The notes beneath the pieces are model-generated. The model ran no database searches, was not told where the DNA came from, and worked only from the letters and a program-made list of their open reading frames with translations. 64,000 nt of DNA from Bacillus renqingensis (GTDB taxonomy: Bacteria; Bacillota; Bacilli; Bacillales; Cytobacillaceae), in NCBI RefSeq assembly GCF_016464375.1, contig NZ_JADDIU010000004.1, forward strand, positions 177,279 to 241,278. Direction: 5' to 3'. The translations under genes were made by a program, and so were the position numbers. Of the stretch, positions 1 through 7,108 are shown in pieces; within the stretch, counting starts at the first letter, position 1, and the number at the start of each line of letters is the position of its first letter.

Positions 1-1
1 T

Positions 2-544
2 ACATTCAATGGTCAATCAGAAGCAGCGACTGCTACGCATAAAGTTCAGCCTGGAGAAACCTATTGGAAAATATCTTTAAAGTATGGTGTACCGGTTAAT
101 AGCCTATTAAATGCCAATCATAAAACTGGCAGTCTTCTTTATGCCGGTGAAAATCTAGTAATCCCAAACTCTTCTGTTACAGCAGCTGAAAAGGATTTAA
201 TGGCTCGACTTGTACATGCAGAGGCTAAGGGTGAACCATATGCCGGAAAAGTAGCTGTTGCAACCGTGATTCTTAACCGTGTTGCCAGCCCTGATTTTCC
301 GAATACCATAAAAGGTGTAATATATGAAAAAGCTAATGGGTATTATGCCTTTACACCGGTTAAAAACGGTGCGATTAATAAATCCGCAGATGCTGATTCA
401 AAGAAGGCTGTAAATGAAGCACTAGCGTTTAAAGGGCAAGGCAACGGCTCATTGTTTTTCTATAATCCAAAGACTGCGGTAAGCAAGTGGGTAGGAACCC
501 GTAAGGTAACAGTAAAAATCGGCAACCACGTATTTGCTAAATAA
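2..544 (+). CDS. LysM-domain cell-wall hydrolase, SleB/CwlJ type (5' partial)
   Basis: The frame is open from base 2, so the gene begins before the window. The visible part starts with a LysM peptidoglycan-binding module (about bases 47-180, reading HKVQPGETYWKIS and ending ENLVIPN). It is followed by a Hydrolase_2 (SleB/CwlJ) catalytic domain with the typical ARLVHAEAKGEPYAGKVAVA start and a GNGSLFFYNP segment. SleB/CwlJ proteins are cortex or cell-wall lytic enzymes of spore formers, acting outside the membrane; a signal peptide would be upstream and is not visible. The internal ATG at 200 is not the start, because the LysM domain precedes it in frame. A terminator follows. The family is sure; whether the role is germination or vegetative wall turnover cannot be told. 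Confidence 0.88.
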   Translation, partial: TFNGQSEAATATHKVQPGETYWKISLKYGVPVNSLLNANHKTGSLLYAGENLVIPNSSVTAAEKDLMARLVHAEAKGEPYAGKVAVATVILNRVASPDFPNTIKGVIYEKANGYYAFTPVKNGAINKSADADSKKAVNEALAFKGQGNGSLFFYNPKTAVSKWVGTRKVTVKIGNHVFAK

Positions 545-572
545 GATTCCACACAATACTGATTATTATACC

Positions 573-613
573 AAAAAAGCAGCGATTCCAATTATGGTTA
601 TCGCTGCTTTTTT
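573..613 (+). terminator. Rho-independent terminator after the cell-wall hydrolase
   Basis: AAAAAAGCAGCGAT and ATCGCTGCTTTTTT form a 14-bp perfect stem ending in a T run, 29 bases after the stop codon. Confidence 0.9.
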
Positions 614-622
614 AATGCCTTA

Positions 623-649
623 TTATGCAATCAAGAGTAAGTTATGCAA
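623..649 (+). promoter_or_regulatory. Paired TTATGCAA half-sites, candidate sigma-54 enhancer
   Basis: TTATGCAA occurs at 623-630 and again at 642-649, 19 bases apart, about 50 bases before a sigma-54 promoter. The same spacing of near-identical half-sites recurs before the aldehyde dehydrogenase promoter at 9.5 kb. Binding by the activator at 7109-9238 is an inference. Confidence 0.5.
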
Positions 650-699
650 AACTACATAGCTTCTTGCTATGTTTTTATTAAAAATACGTATCTCTATTT

Positions 700-715
700 T
701 GGCGTGAAAATTGCA
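700..715 (+). promoter_or_regulatory. Sigma-54 (-24/-12) promoter of the first permease
   Basis: TGGCGT-N5-TTGCA with the GG and GC doublets separated by 10 bases matches the sigma-54 (SigL) consensus TGGCAC-N5-TTGCW. It lies about 130 bases before the permease start; I see no other gene in 545-847. Confidence 0.85.
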
Positions 716-847
716 ACTATTTAAAATAGTTAATAAACTATTAAATAGAAAAGGAAGATGATGATAAAAAATTAAATTAGGAACTCGTAATTAACGAAAA
801 GTGGAATTGTTTGTACTGGTGTTTAGTAGAATGGGGGGATGATTAAA

Positions 848-2200
848 TTGGGTAATACAACGCTTAAACGGTCATTAGGGCTTTGGGCAATTGTTGGTCT
901 TGGATTGGGCTATATGACACCCACCGTTGTGTTTGATACCTTTGGAATTGTATCGAAAGAAACAAATGGGGTTGTCCCGCTTGCCTACCTTACAGCATTG
1001 GTCGTCATGTTATTTACGGCCATCAGCTATGGGAAAATGGTGCGGATTTTTCCAAATGCCGGGTCGGCATACACGTACACAAGGGAAACAATGAGCCCGC
1101 ATCTCGGCTTTTTGGTAGGCTGGGCAGCGCTGCTTGATTATATCCTGCTGCCTATGGTAAATGCATTGATAATTCGCATTTATTTGGTCTCGGTATTCCC
1201 TAATGTACCTGCTTGGATTTGGGTAGTCAGCTACGTTGTTATCGTTACTGCTATGAATGTATGGAGCATGGGAAAAACATCTAATTTGAATTCACTGCTC
1301 GTTGTCTTCGCAATGGTGTTAATTGGGGCATTTATTATCTTAGCCTTTATGAAGCTTTCCCAAGGAATGGGACAGGGCACCATCTTTACTACCGAACCGC
1401 TATTTCATTCCAATGTTCATCTTGGTGCTGTTTTAACAGGGGCAACTGTGGTGTGCTTTTCCTTTATCGGCTTTGATGCTGTTACCATGTATGCCGAAGA
1501 AGCCGTTGACCAAAAAACATTACCGCGGGCAATTATGTTAACGGTATTGATCGGCGGGGCCATCTTTTTCGTGGCAGGCTATTTTGCTCAGGCATTATTT
1601 CCCGATATTTCGGTCTTTAAAGTTACCGATGATACGTTACCGGAAATTGGCATGTTTGTAGGGGGCACCATATTTAAACTCTTGTTTCTTGCTGGAGCTT
1701 TTGCGGCAACGGCTGCTTCCGGACTTGCTTCACATGCCAGTGTATCCAGACTACTATATGTAATGGGACGAAACGGTGTACTGCCAAAGCGGTTTTTCGG
1801 TTATGTCCATCCGAAATTCCGGACTCCGGCCTTTAATGTCGTACTCGTTGGATTTGTTTCACTTCTTGCCATTGCTCCGAGCCTGGAATTAATTTCTTCA
1901 TTCATCAATTTCGGTGCCTTGATTGCCTTTACATTCGTTAATTTATCTGTTATTGCCTATTTTATCTTTCGTCAAAAAAGATATAAGACAGGTAAAGATA
2001 TTTTCTCCTACTTGATTATGCCTATCCTTGGAGCTGGCTCAACCGGTATTTTGTGGGCAAACCTTCAGGCTGATGCCCTTATCGGCGGAATTGTTTGGGT
2101 TGTAATCGGATTTATCTACCTGCTCTTCCAAACTAAATTCTTTAAAATCAAAATGGCGGATTTTGCCTTTGAGGATGCAGATAGAAATACGTCACTTTAA
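848..2200 (+). CDS. APC-family amino acid/polyamine permease, PuuP paralogue
   Basis: This is a 12-segment membrane permease of the amino acid-polyamine-organocation family. The N-terminal [16 protein letters not shown] and the [19 protein letters not shown] stretch closely follow the E. coli putrescine importer PuuP and the second permease at 3550. It probably imports putrescine or a related amine by proton symport; the exact substrate is not visible. The TTG at 848 is preferred to the ATG at 839, because the GGGGGG ribosome binding site (833-838) touches that ATG but sits 9 bases from the TTG. It is monocistronic under a sigma-54 promoter and ends before a dispersed repeat. Confidence 0.88.
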   Translation: MGNTTLKRSLGLWAIVGLGLGYMTPTVVFDTFGIVSKETNGVVPLAYLTALVVMLFTAISYGKMVRIFPNAGSAYTYTRETMSPHLGFLVGWAALLDYILLPMVNALIIRIYLVSVFPNVPAWIWVVSYVVIVTAMNVWSMGKTSNLNSLLVVFAMVLIGAFIILAFMKLSQGMGQGTIFTTEPLFHSNVHLGAVLTGATVVCFSFIGFDAVTMYAEEAVDQKTLPRAIMLTVLIGGAIFFVAGYFAQALFPDISVFKVTDDTLPEIGMFVGGTIFKLLFLAGAFAATAASGLASHASVSRLLYVMGRNGVLPKRFFGYVHPKFRTPAFNVVLVGFVSLLAIAPSLELISSFINFGALIAFTFVNLSVIAYFIFRQKRYKTGKDIFSYLIMPILGAGSTGILWANLQADALIGGIVWVVIGFIYLLFQTKFFKIKMADFAFEDADRNTSL

Positions 2201-2203
2201 TTA

Positions 2204-2330
2204 GAAAAGCGCAAGCGCCCTGGTCAGCGGCGTATGGCCTCCTCGAAAAAGCTATCGCTTTTCCTTCGTGCGATGCTGCTGCTGCCGAAGCCTTCCTTGT
2301 GGAGCTGAACAGTTCCCAAAGTCGAAAATT
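2204..2330. repeat. Dispersed Bacillaceae intergenic repeat, copy 1
   Basis: The first 33 bases (AAAAGCGCAAGCGCCCTGGT onward) are the reverse complement of the right end of the copy at 9370-9527. The part from about 2245 is the reverse complement of 43165-43255, including the AAGGAAGGCTTCGGCAGCAG core. So at least three related copies occur here. No coding capacity. Confidence 0.8.
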
Positions 2331-2344
2331 TTATATTTATCTTT

Positions 2345-2383
2345 AAATAAAGGAGGGACTTTCAATGTCCCTCCTCTGTTATT
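2345..2383. terminator. Bidirectional terminator
   Basis: AGGAGGGAC (2351-2359) and GTCCCTCCT (2367-2375) pair, with A/T-rich flanks on both sides. It mainly serves the minus-strand agmatinase gene and overlaps its last bases. Confidence 0.8.
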
Positions 2384-3332
2384 TATTATAAGCGGCTGCT
2401 TCCTTCTTAATCCTTAGCGCAGTCAGGCTGGCAAAATCATGAATAATAGTTGCTGCAAGCAATGAGGTAATTTGTGTTGGATCATATGGCGGCAGCACTT
2501 CGACTAGGTCATAGCCGATAAAATTAAAATCAGTTAACAATCTAATCATTTGTAACGTTTCAAAGCTATTTAACCCACCGACTTCAAGTGTTCCCGTTCC
2601 GGGTGCACAGGAGGGGTCAACAAAGTCAATATCAAAACTTAGGAAGCAAGGTGTGTCGCCAATTTTTTGCTTCATTTCATTTATAACATTTTCTATGCCC
2701 CGTTCTCTTAATCCGGGAGTTGTAATGACATGGTATCCTAAATCAGTACTGGCATCAATGTCTCCTGGATGATTAAGCGTTCCGCGGATTCCGACCTGAA
2801 AAACTTTGTCCGGAATCAGGAGATTTTCTTCGTATGCACGGATGAATGGCGAACCATGCCAATATTTTTCATCGTAATAGGTATCCCACGTATCTGTATG
2901 GGAGTCAAAATGAATTAAGGCAACAGGACCATGGACCTTTTCAGCAGCACGAAGATTGGCAAGTGTGACGGAATGGTCACCGCCGATACCGATAGGGACA
3001 ATTCCATTTTCCATCAGTTCGGTTATTGCCTTTTCAATTACCTTATAGCTTCGATGGATATTGTGAGGAATAACGGAAACATCGCCAATATCGATCGCAT
3101 TGCAATCTTCAAACGGGTAGACCTTGTGAATGGGATGATAAGGAAACAACGTCATCGAAGCTTGGCGGATTGCTTGCGGTGCAAAGCGTGCCCCGACACG
3201 GAAGGATGCTGCCGTATCAAATGGCAGACCGACAATCGCTAATTTTGCATTTTCTTTGGAAGCTGGAAGCCTCATAAAGGTTCCTGTTGTACAAAATTCC
3301 GGCTTTACATCGGGTGATAATGGATATTGCAT
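2379..3332 (-). CDS. speB: Agmatinase (ureohydrolase family)
   Basis: Ureohydrolase of 317 residues that hydrolyses agmatine to putrescine and urea, using two Mn ions. The metal signatures are all present: GGDHS (117-121), DSHTD (143-147) and SFDIDFVDP (232-240). Related guanidino acids (guanidinobutyrate, guanidinopropionate) are handled by sister enzymes, so the substrate is inferred from the setting between two PuuP-type permeases and upstream of a putrescine degradation operon. The ATG has a GGAGG site 7 bases away. It is transcribed divergently from the second permease, from its own sigma-54 promoter at 3378-3393. Confidence 0.9.
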   Translation of the reverse strand: MQYPLSPDVKPEFCTTGTFMRLPASKENAKLAIVGLPFDTAASFRVGARFAPQAIRQASMTLFPYHPIHKVYPFEDCNAIDIGDVSVIPHNIHRSYKVIEKAITELMENGIVPIGIGGDHSVTLANLRAAEKVHGPVALIHFDSHTDTWDTYYDEKYWHGSPFIRAYEENLLIPDKVFQVGIRGTLNHPGDIDASTDLGYHVITTPGLRERGIENVINEMKQKIGDTPCFLSFDIDFVDPSCAPGTGTLEVGGLNSFETLQMIRLLTDFNFIGYDLVEVLPPYDPTQITSLLAATIIHDFASLTALRIKKEAAAYNK

Positions 3333-3377
3333 GATGATTCCTCCATTTTCTGATAATTCTTTCTTAATTATTTAAAA

Positions 3378-3393
3378 TGCAATTTTCATGCCA
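3378..3393 (-). promoter_or_regulatory. Sigma-54 promoter of speB
   Basis: On the minus strand TGGCAT-GAAAA-TTGCA, an exact fit in spacing and near-exact in sequence, 46 bases from the speB start. It is back to back with the promoter at 3422-3437. Confidence 0.87.
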
Positions 3394-3421
3394 AAAAATG
3401 ATTATTAAACAGAATCAAGTT

Positions 3422-3437
3422 TGGCATAAAAATTGCA
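3422..3437 (+). promoter_or_regulatory. Sigma-54 promoter of puuP
   Basis: TGGCAT-AAAAA-TTGCA. It is divergent from the speB promoter, with only 28 bases between the two -24 elements. I see no TTATGCAA-type pair between them. Confidence 0.87.
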
Positions 3438-3549
3438 TTGATATATACTGAATTTTTCAAAAAAGAGGGGGAATAAAAAATTCAAACTAAACAAAGGGGT
3501 TATCGATTATTGAAAACACTTTAGCTAATTATTACAGGGGGTATGATAG

Positions 3550-4890
3550 GTGGAAAATGGCATAAAGCTGAAAAGGTCGTTAAAGCTTTGGCAGGTTGTG
3601 ATTATGGGGCTGGCTTATATGACACCGATGGTAGTATTTGATACGTTTGGAATTGTATCTGGTATCACGAAAGGTCATGTACCGACAGCCTATATTATAG
3701 CGTTAATTGGAATGCTTTTTACCGCGGCAAGCTACGGTAAGCTTGTCAGAGTGTTTCCGCAGGCTGGTTCAGCCTATACGTACACACAAAAGGCAATCAA
3801 CGGGCATCTCGGATTTTTAGTTGGTTGGTCTTCTTTACTTGATTATTTGTTTTTGCCGATGGTCAATGCATTATTAACCAAATTATACTTAAATGCTCTG
3901 TTTCCTTCGGTGCCGGATTTTATTTGGGTATTAGTGTTTGTTGGCATTGTCACCTTCCTTAACTTAAGAAGTGTCAATATCCTGGCCAATTTCAATACAT
4001 TATTTGTCTTGGTTCAAATCCTGATTATGATTGTTTTCATTATCTTAGTGATTAAAGGATTAAATGCGGGCGAAGGAACAGGAACCGTTTTCAGCTTACA
4101 GCCGTTCTTTGTTGAAGGCATGAATCTTCCGATCCTTATTACGGGAGCGACGATTCTTTGTTTTTCGTTCCTCGGGTTTGATGCGGTCACGACACTATCA
4201 GAAGAAACGCCCAATCCCGAAAAGACCATTCCGAAAGCGATTCTTCTGACCGCTTTATGGGGCGGCGTTATTTTTATCACCACATCATTTTTTATTCAAT
4301 TATTTTTCCCGGATATCTCAAGGTTTAAAGAACCTGATGCGGCTCTTCCGGAAATTGCTTTATATGTCGGCGGCAAGCTGTTTCAATCGATTTTCTTATG
4401 CACAACTTTTGTGAATACGCTGGCGTCCGGACTTGCTTCCCACGCAAGTGTATCCCGTCTGCTTTATGTTATGGGGCGGGATAGGGTTTTCCCGGAAAAA
4501 TGGTTTGGCTACGTCCATCCAAAATGGAGAACGCCGGCGATTAATGTTGTGATTGTAGGGATGATTTCTTTATCTGCCTGGTTCTTTGATTTAGTCATGG
4601 CTACATCGTTAATTAATTTTGGAGCATTAATGGCATTTACATTTGTTAATCTTTCTGTTATTAGTCATTTTGCCATTCGGAACAAAATGTACAAAACTCC
4701 TAAAGAAATATTTGATTACGTGATCATGCCGTTAATCGGGGCCGGTACGGTAGGTGTCCTTTGGATTAACCTTGAAATTAGCTCACTCATCATGGGATTG
4801 GTTTGGTTTAGTGTCGGTTTTGCCTACCTGCTTTATTTAACAAAGGCATTCCGTGCAGCACCGCCGCAATTTAAAGCGGAAGAAGCCTGA
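3550..4890 (+). CDS. puuP: Putrescine importer PuuP-like
   Basis: APC-family permease of 446 residues. Long stretches such as [46 protein letters not shown] and FPDISRF read almost like E. coli PuuP, closer than the paralogue at 848. It is expected to bring putrescine into the cell by proton symport. The GTG start is supported by AGGGGG at 3536-3541, 8 bases upstream. It is transcribed alone from a sigma-54 promoter and closed by a strong terminator. Two PuuP-type permeases in 4 kb may differ in affinity or substrate (inference). Confidence 0.92.
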   Translation: MENGIKLKRSLKLWQVVIMGLAYMTPMVVFDTFGIVSGITKGHVPTAYIIALIGMLFTAASYGKLVRVFPQAGSAYTYTQKAINGHLGFLVGWSSLLDYLFLPMVNALLTKLYLNALFPSVPDFIWVLVFVGIVTFLNLRSVNILANFNTLFVLVQILIMIVFIILVIKGLNAGEGTGTVFSLQPFFVEGMNLPILITGATILCFSFLGFDAVTTLSEETPNPEKTIPKAILLTALWGGVIFITTSFFIQLFFPDISRFKEPDAALPEIALYVGGKLFQSIFLCTTFVNTLASGLASHASVSRLLYVMGRDRVFPEKWFGYVHPKWRTPAINVVIVGMISLSAWFFDLVMATSLINFGALMAFTFVNLSVISHFAIRNKMYKTPKEIFDYVIMPLIGAGTVGVLWINLEISSLIMGLVWFSVGFAYLLYLTKAFRAAPPQFKAEEA

Positions 4891-4899
4891 ATATTTTTG

Positions 4900-4952
4900 A
4901 AAAGGGGCGTCCAAAAGTCGAAAAATCGACTTTTTGGACAGCCCCCTTTTTA
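4900..4952 (+). terminator. Strong rho-independent terminator after puuP
   Basis: A long stem (AAAAGGGGCGTCCAAAAGTCGA against TCGACTTTTTGGACAGCCCCC, one bulge) followed by TTTTT. Confidence 0.9.
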
Positions 4953-4975
4953 TCCTTTTAAAAAATTATTCAGAT

Positions 4976-5023
4976 TTGCATAATAAAGTTATTTTTTCAT
5001 AAGGTTTTTATTCATTTATGCAA
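4976..5023 (+). promoter_or_regulatory. Inverted TTGCATAA / TTATGCAA half-sites, candidate enhancer
   Basis: TTGCATAA at 4976-4983 and TTATGCAA at 5016-5023 are the half-sites seen before the permease at 848 and the dehydrogenase at 9586, here inverted and 40 bases apart. The nearer one is 41 bases before the -24 element. Confidence 0.4.
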
Positions 5024-5063
5024 TTCGATTAAAACGAATCTGGTTGAATCAGCATTTATAAAT

Positions 5064-5079
5064 TGGCACAAATCTTGCT
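5064..5079 (+). promoter_or_regulatory. Sigma-54 promoter of the glutamate dehydrogenase gene
   Basis: TGGCAC-AAATC-TTGCT is a full match to the sigma-54 consensus, 40 bases upstream of the ATG at 5119. Confidence 0.9.
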
Positions 5080-5118
5080 ACAAGTTCTTGTAACAAATAA
5101 AAATGGGGTGTTAAAAAA

Positions 5119-6408
5119 ATGGCCATCGATTCACTTAATGTCAAAAAGGATGAGGTTGTAAGGGAGAAGGATCATCCGCTGGTTGAGTTCCAGGAAACGC
5201 TTAAAGAAGCTGTTGAAATTATGAATTTTCCGCCGCAGGTTTTTGAATTTTTAAAGAAACCGATGAGATTCTTAGAGGTGAGTATCCCTGTCCGGATGGA
5301 TAATGGACAAACGGAAATTTTTCAAGGGTTCCGTGCCCAACATAATGATGCCGCCGGTCCAACAAAAGGGGGAATTCGTTTTCATCCCGATGTGACCGCG
5401 GAGGAGGTAAAGGCACTTGCAGGATGGATGAGCTTAAAATGCGGCATTACTGATCTGCCATATGGCGGGGCAAAAGGCGGCATTGTTTGCGACCCGCGGA
5501 AAATGAGTCAGGACGAACTGGAGCGATTAAGCAGAGGCTATGTTAGAGCTGTAAGTCAAATGGTTGGGCCAACAAAAGATATCCCAGCCCCTGATATGTA
5601 TACAAATTCGCAGATTATGGCTTGGATGCTTGATGAATATGATCATATTCGGGAATTTGATTCTCCTGGATTTATTACAGGTAAACCAATTGCCCTTGGC
5701 GGTTCAAAGGGACGGGAAACAGCCACATCAAAGGGGGTCTTATACACACTGCAGAGAGTTTGCGAATTAAAGAAAATGGCCTTAAAGAATACCCGCATCA
5801 TCATACAAGGCTTTGGAAATGTGGGAAGCTATCTTGCCAAATATTTGTACGACTTAGGGGCTAAGGTAATTGGAATCGGTGACGTGTTAGGCGGTTTGTA
5901 CGATGAAAAAGGCCTAGACATTCCCTATTTGTTAGAAAGCAGAGACTCGTTTGGAATCGTATCCAACCGTTTTGATCATTCCATCAGCAATCAGGAGCTA
6001 TTGGAAAAAGAATGTGACATTTTAATTCCGGCGGCGATTTCCGGCGTTATCCATAAACAAAACGCCGCAAGAATCAATTGTGAGATTGTCATTGAAGCAG
6101 CTAATGGTCCGACGACGAAGGAAGCATTAGCAATATTAGATGATCGGGATATTCTCGTTGTTCCCGATATATTAGCTAATTCCGGTGGTGTGATTGTTTC
6201 CTATTTCGAATGGTGCCAAAATAATCAAGGGTTTTATTGGACAGAGGAGGAAGTGAATGCACGGCTGGAAGAAAAAATGAATATGGGTTTTGAAAATGTC
6301 TTTAACACGGCAAGAAGGTATAACGTCAATATGAAGTTAGCCGCCTATATAGAAGGAATTCAACGGTTGGCGGAAGCATCCAGATTGAGGGGATGGCTGA
6401 AATATTAA
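5119..6408 (+). CDS. rocG: NAD-specific glutamate dehydrogenase (RocG/GudB type)
   Basis: Of 429 residues, the usual length of the Bacillus hexameric enzyme. It deaminates glutamate to 2-oxoglutarate and ammonium. Visible features are the substrate-binding PTKGGIRFHP (81-90), the catalytic-lysine region LPYGGAKGG (113-121) and the Rossmann motif GFGNVG (231-236). In B. subtilis rocG is also SigL-dependent, which fits the promoter at 5064. Here it can recycle the glutamate produced by the two transaminases PatA and GabT downstream. The next gene starts 20 bases after the stop, probably on the same transcript. RocG versus GudB cannot be decided by sequence alone. Confidence 0.92.
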   Translation: MAIDSLNVKKDEVVREKDHPLVEFQETLKEAVEIMNFPPQVFEFLKKPMRFLEVSIPVRMDNGQTEIFQGFRAQHNDAAGPTKGGIRFHPDVTAEEVKALAGWMSLKCGITDLPYGGAKGGIVCDPRKMSQDELERLSRGYVRAVSQMVGPTKDIPAPDMYTNSQIMAWMLDEYDHIREFDSPGFITGKPIALGGSKGRETATSKGVLYTLQRVCELKKMALKNTRIIIQGFGNVGSYLAKYLYDLGAKVIGIGDVLGGLYDEKGLDIPYLLESRDSFGIVSNRFDHSISNQELLEKECDILIPAAISGVIHKQNAARINCEIVIEAANGPTTKEALAILDDRDILVVPDILANSGGVIVSYFEWCQNNQGFYWTEEEVNARLEEKMNMGFENVFNTARRYNVNMKLAAYIEGIQRLAEASRLRGWLKY

Positions 6409-6428
6409 TCACGAGGGGGAATAGATGA

Positions 6429-6719
6429 ATGAAACTTGAAATTCTATCAGAGCAAAAAGAGCGTCAGCTGCTGCATTATTTTTGCCTTATTTCAAATAAT
6501 CATCGCTATGATTTGGCAATTGGCTACTCAGAACAGTTTTTCGGAAAAGCAATGGTTACGTCCTTTCAGACTGGTAAGATGGTGTTACTCTGTCAAGATG
6601 ATGCCTATGAAGACCATCAATGGGCTGGGAGGCTTGGAATTCACCAGGAGGATATTTCTGATTTCCGGGAATTCTTCGGTTTGGTATTACAAACTCGCCC
6701 GTTCCAGGAGCAATATTAA
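6429..6719 (+). CDS. Small conserved-looking protein of unknown function
   Basis: A 96-residue soluble protein; no signal peptide or membrane segment. The stretch RYDLAIGYSEQFFGKAMVTSFQTGKMVLL recalls, from memory, the DUF3055/SAV0927 group of small Firmicutes proteins, but I cannot verify this. The start has a GAGGGGGAATAG site. It sits between the glutamate dehydrogenase and a lipoyl-like protein and shares their direction, so it probably belongs to the sigma-54-driven transcript. No function is proposed. Confidence 0.65.
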   Translation: MKLEILSEQKERQLLHYFCLISNNHRYDLAIGYSEQFFGKAMVTSFQTGKMVLLCQDDAYEDHQWAGRLGIHQEDISDFREFFGLVLQTRPFQEQY

Positions 6720-6741
6720 CATGAGAATAGAAGGTGATTAC

Positions 6742-6990
6742 ATGTATTTTGGTGTCCTGCTCAGCCCTTGTTATGGGAAAGTAGAAAAAATCTCCATCAA
6801 ATGTTCAGCAAGAATTTACGAATGGGAACCGCTATTCACCATCAGAAGAGAGGATGGTTCTTACGAAATGGTTCAAACGACATTAAGCGGAAGAATTGAA
6901 TCCATCGAGGTGCAGGAGGGGGATGATGTCATCCCAGGGATGGTACTGGCATATGTAAAAGAGGACTTATTTGTTACAGGTAGTGATTAA
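6742..6990 (+). CDS. Biotinyl/lipoyl-like carrier-fold protein lacking the modified lysine
   Basis: An 82-residue protein. The pattern LSGRIESIEVQEGDDVIPGMVLAYV is the second half of a biotinyl/lipoyl hammerhead (SGxIxxIxVxxGDxVxxGxxL), and GVLLSPCYGKVEKISI looks like the first half. The hairpin that carries the modified lysine in BCCP or E2 domains reads REDGSYEMVQ, with no lysine, so it is unlikely to be biotinylated or lipoylated. The ATG at 6742 has an AAGGTGAT site; 6721 is an alternative start. Gene order suggests co-transcription with the dehydrogenase. A scaffold or regulatory role is only a guess. Confidence 0.7.
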   Translation: MYFGVLLSPCYGKVEKISIKCSARIYEWEPLFTIRREDGSYEMVQTTLSGRIESIEVQEGDDVIPGMVLAYVKEDLFVTGSD

Positions 6991-7000
6991 CTGGAGAAGG

Positions 7001-7034
7001 AAGATATGGTTCTGGATGGGGCCATATCTTTTTT
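7001..7034 (+). terminator. Terminator after the lipoyl-like gene
   Basis: AAGATATGG / CCATATCTT stem with a T run (7028-7034). Confidence 0.85.
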
Positions 7035-7108
7035 TGAGAATATTATTTCAAAAATTCAGAATTAAGTGGTAGTATAAGAGTGAAAAGGTTGTAGGGAGGA
7101 AGAAATAG

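Noticed and set aside
6436..6741. Long open frame running through the 96-residue gene into the lipoyl-like gene
   Set aside because: The first part is an alternate-frame shadow of the 96-residue protein. Only the part after 6721/6742 has a ribosome binding site and a recognisable fold.
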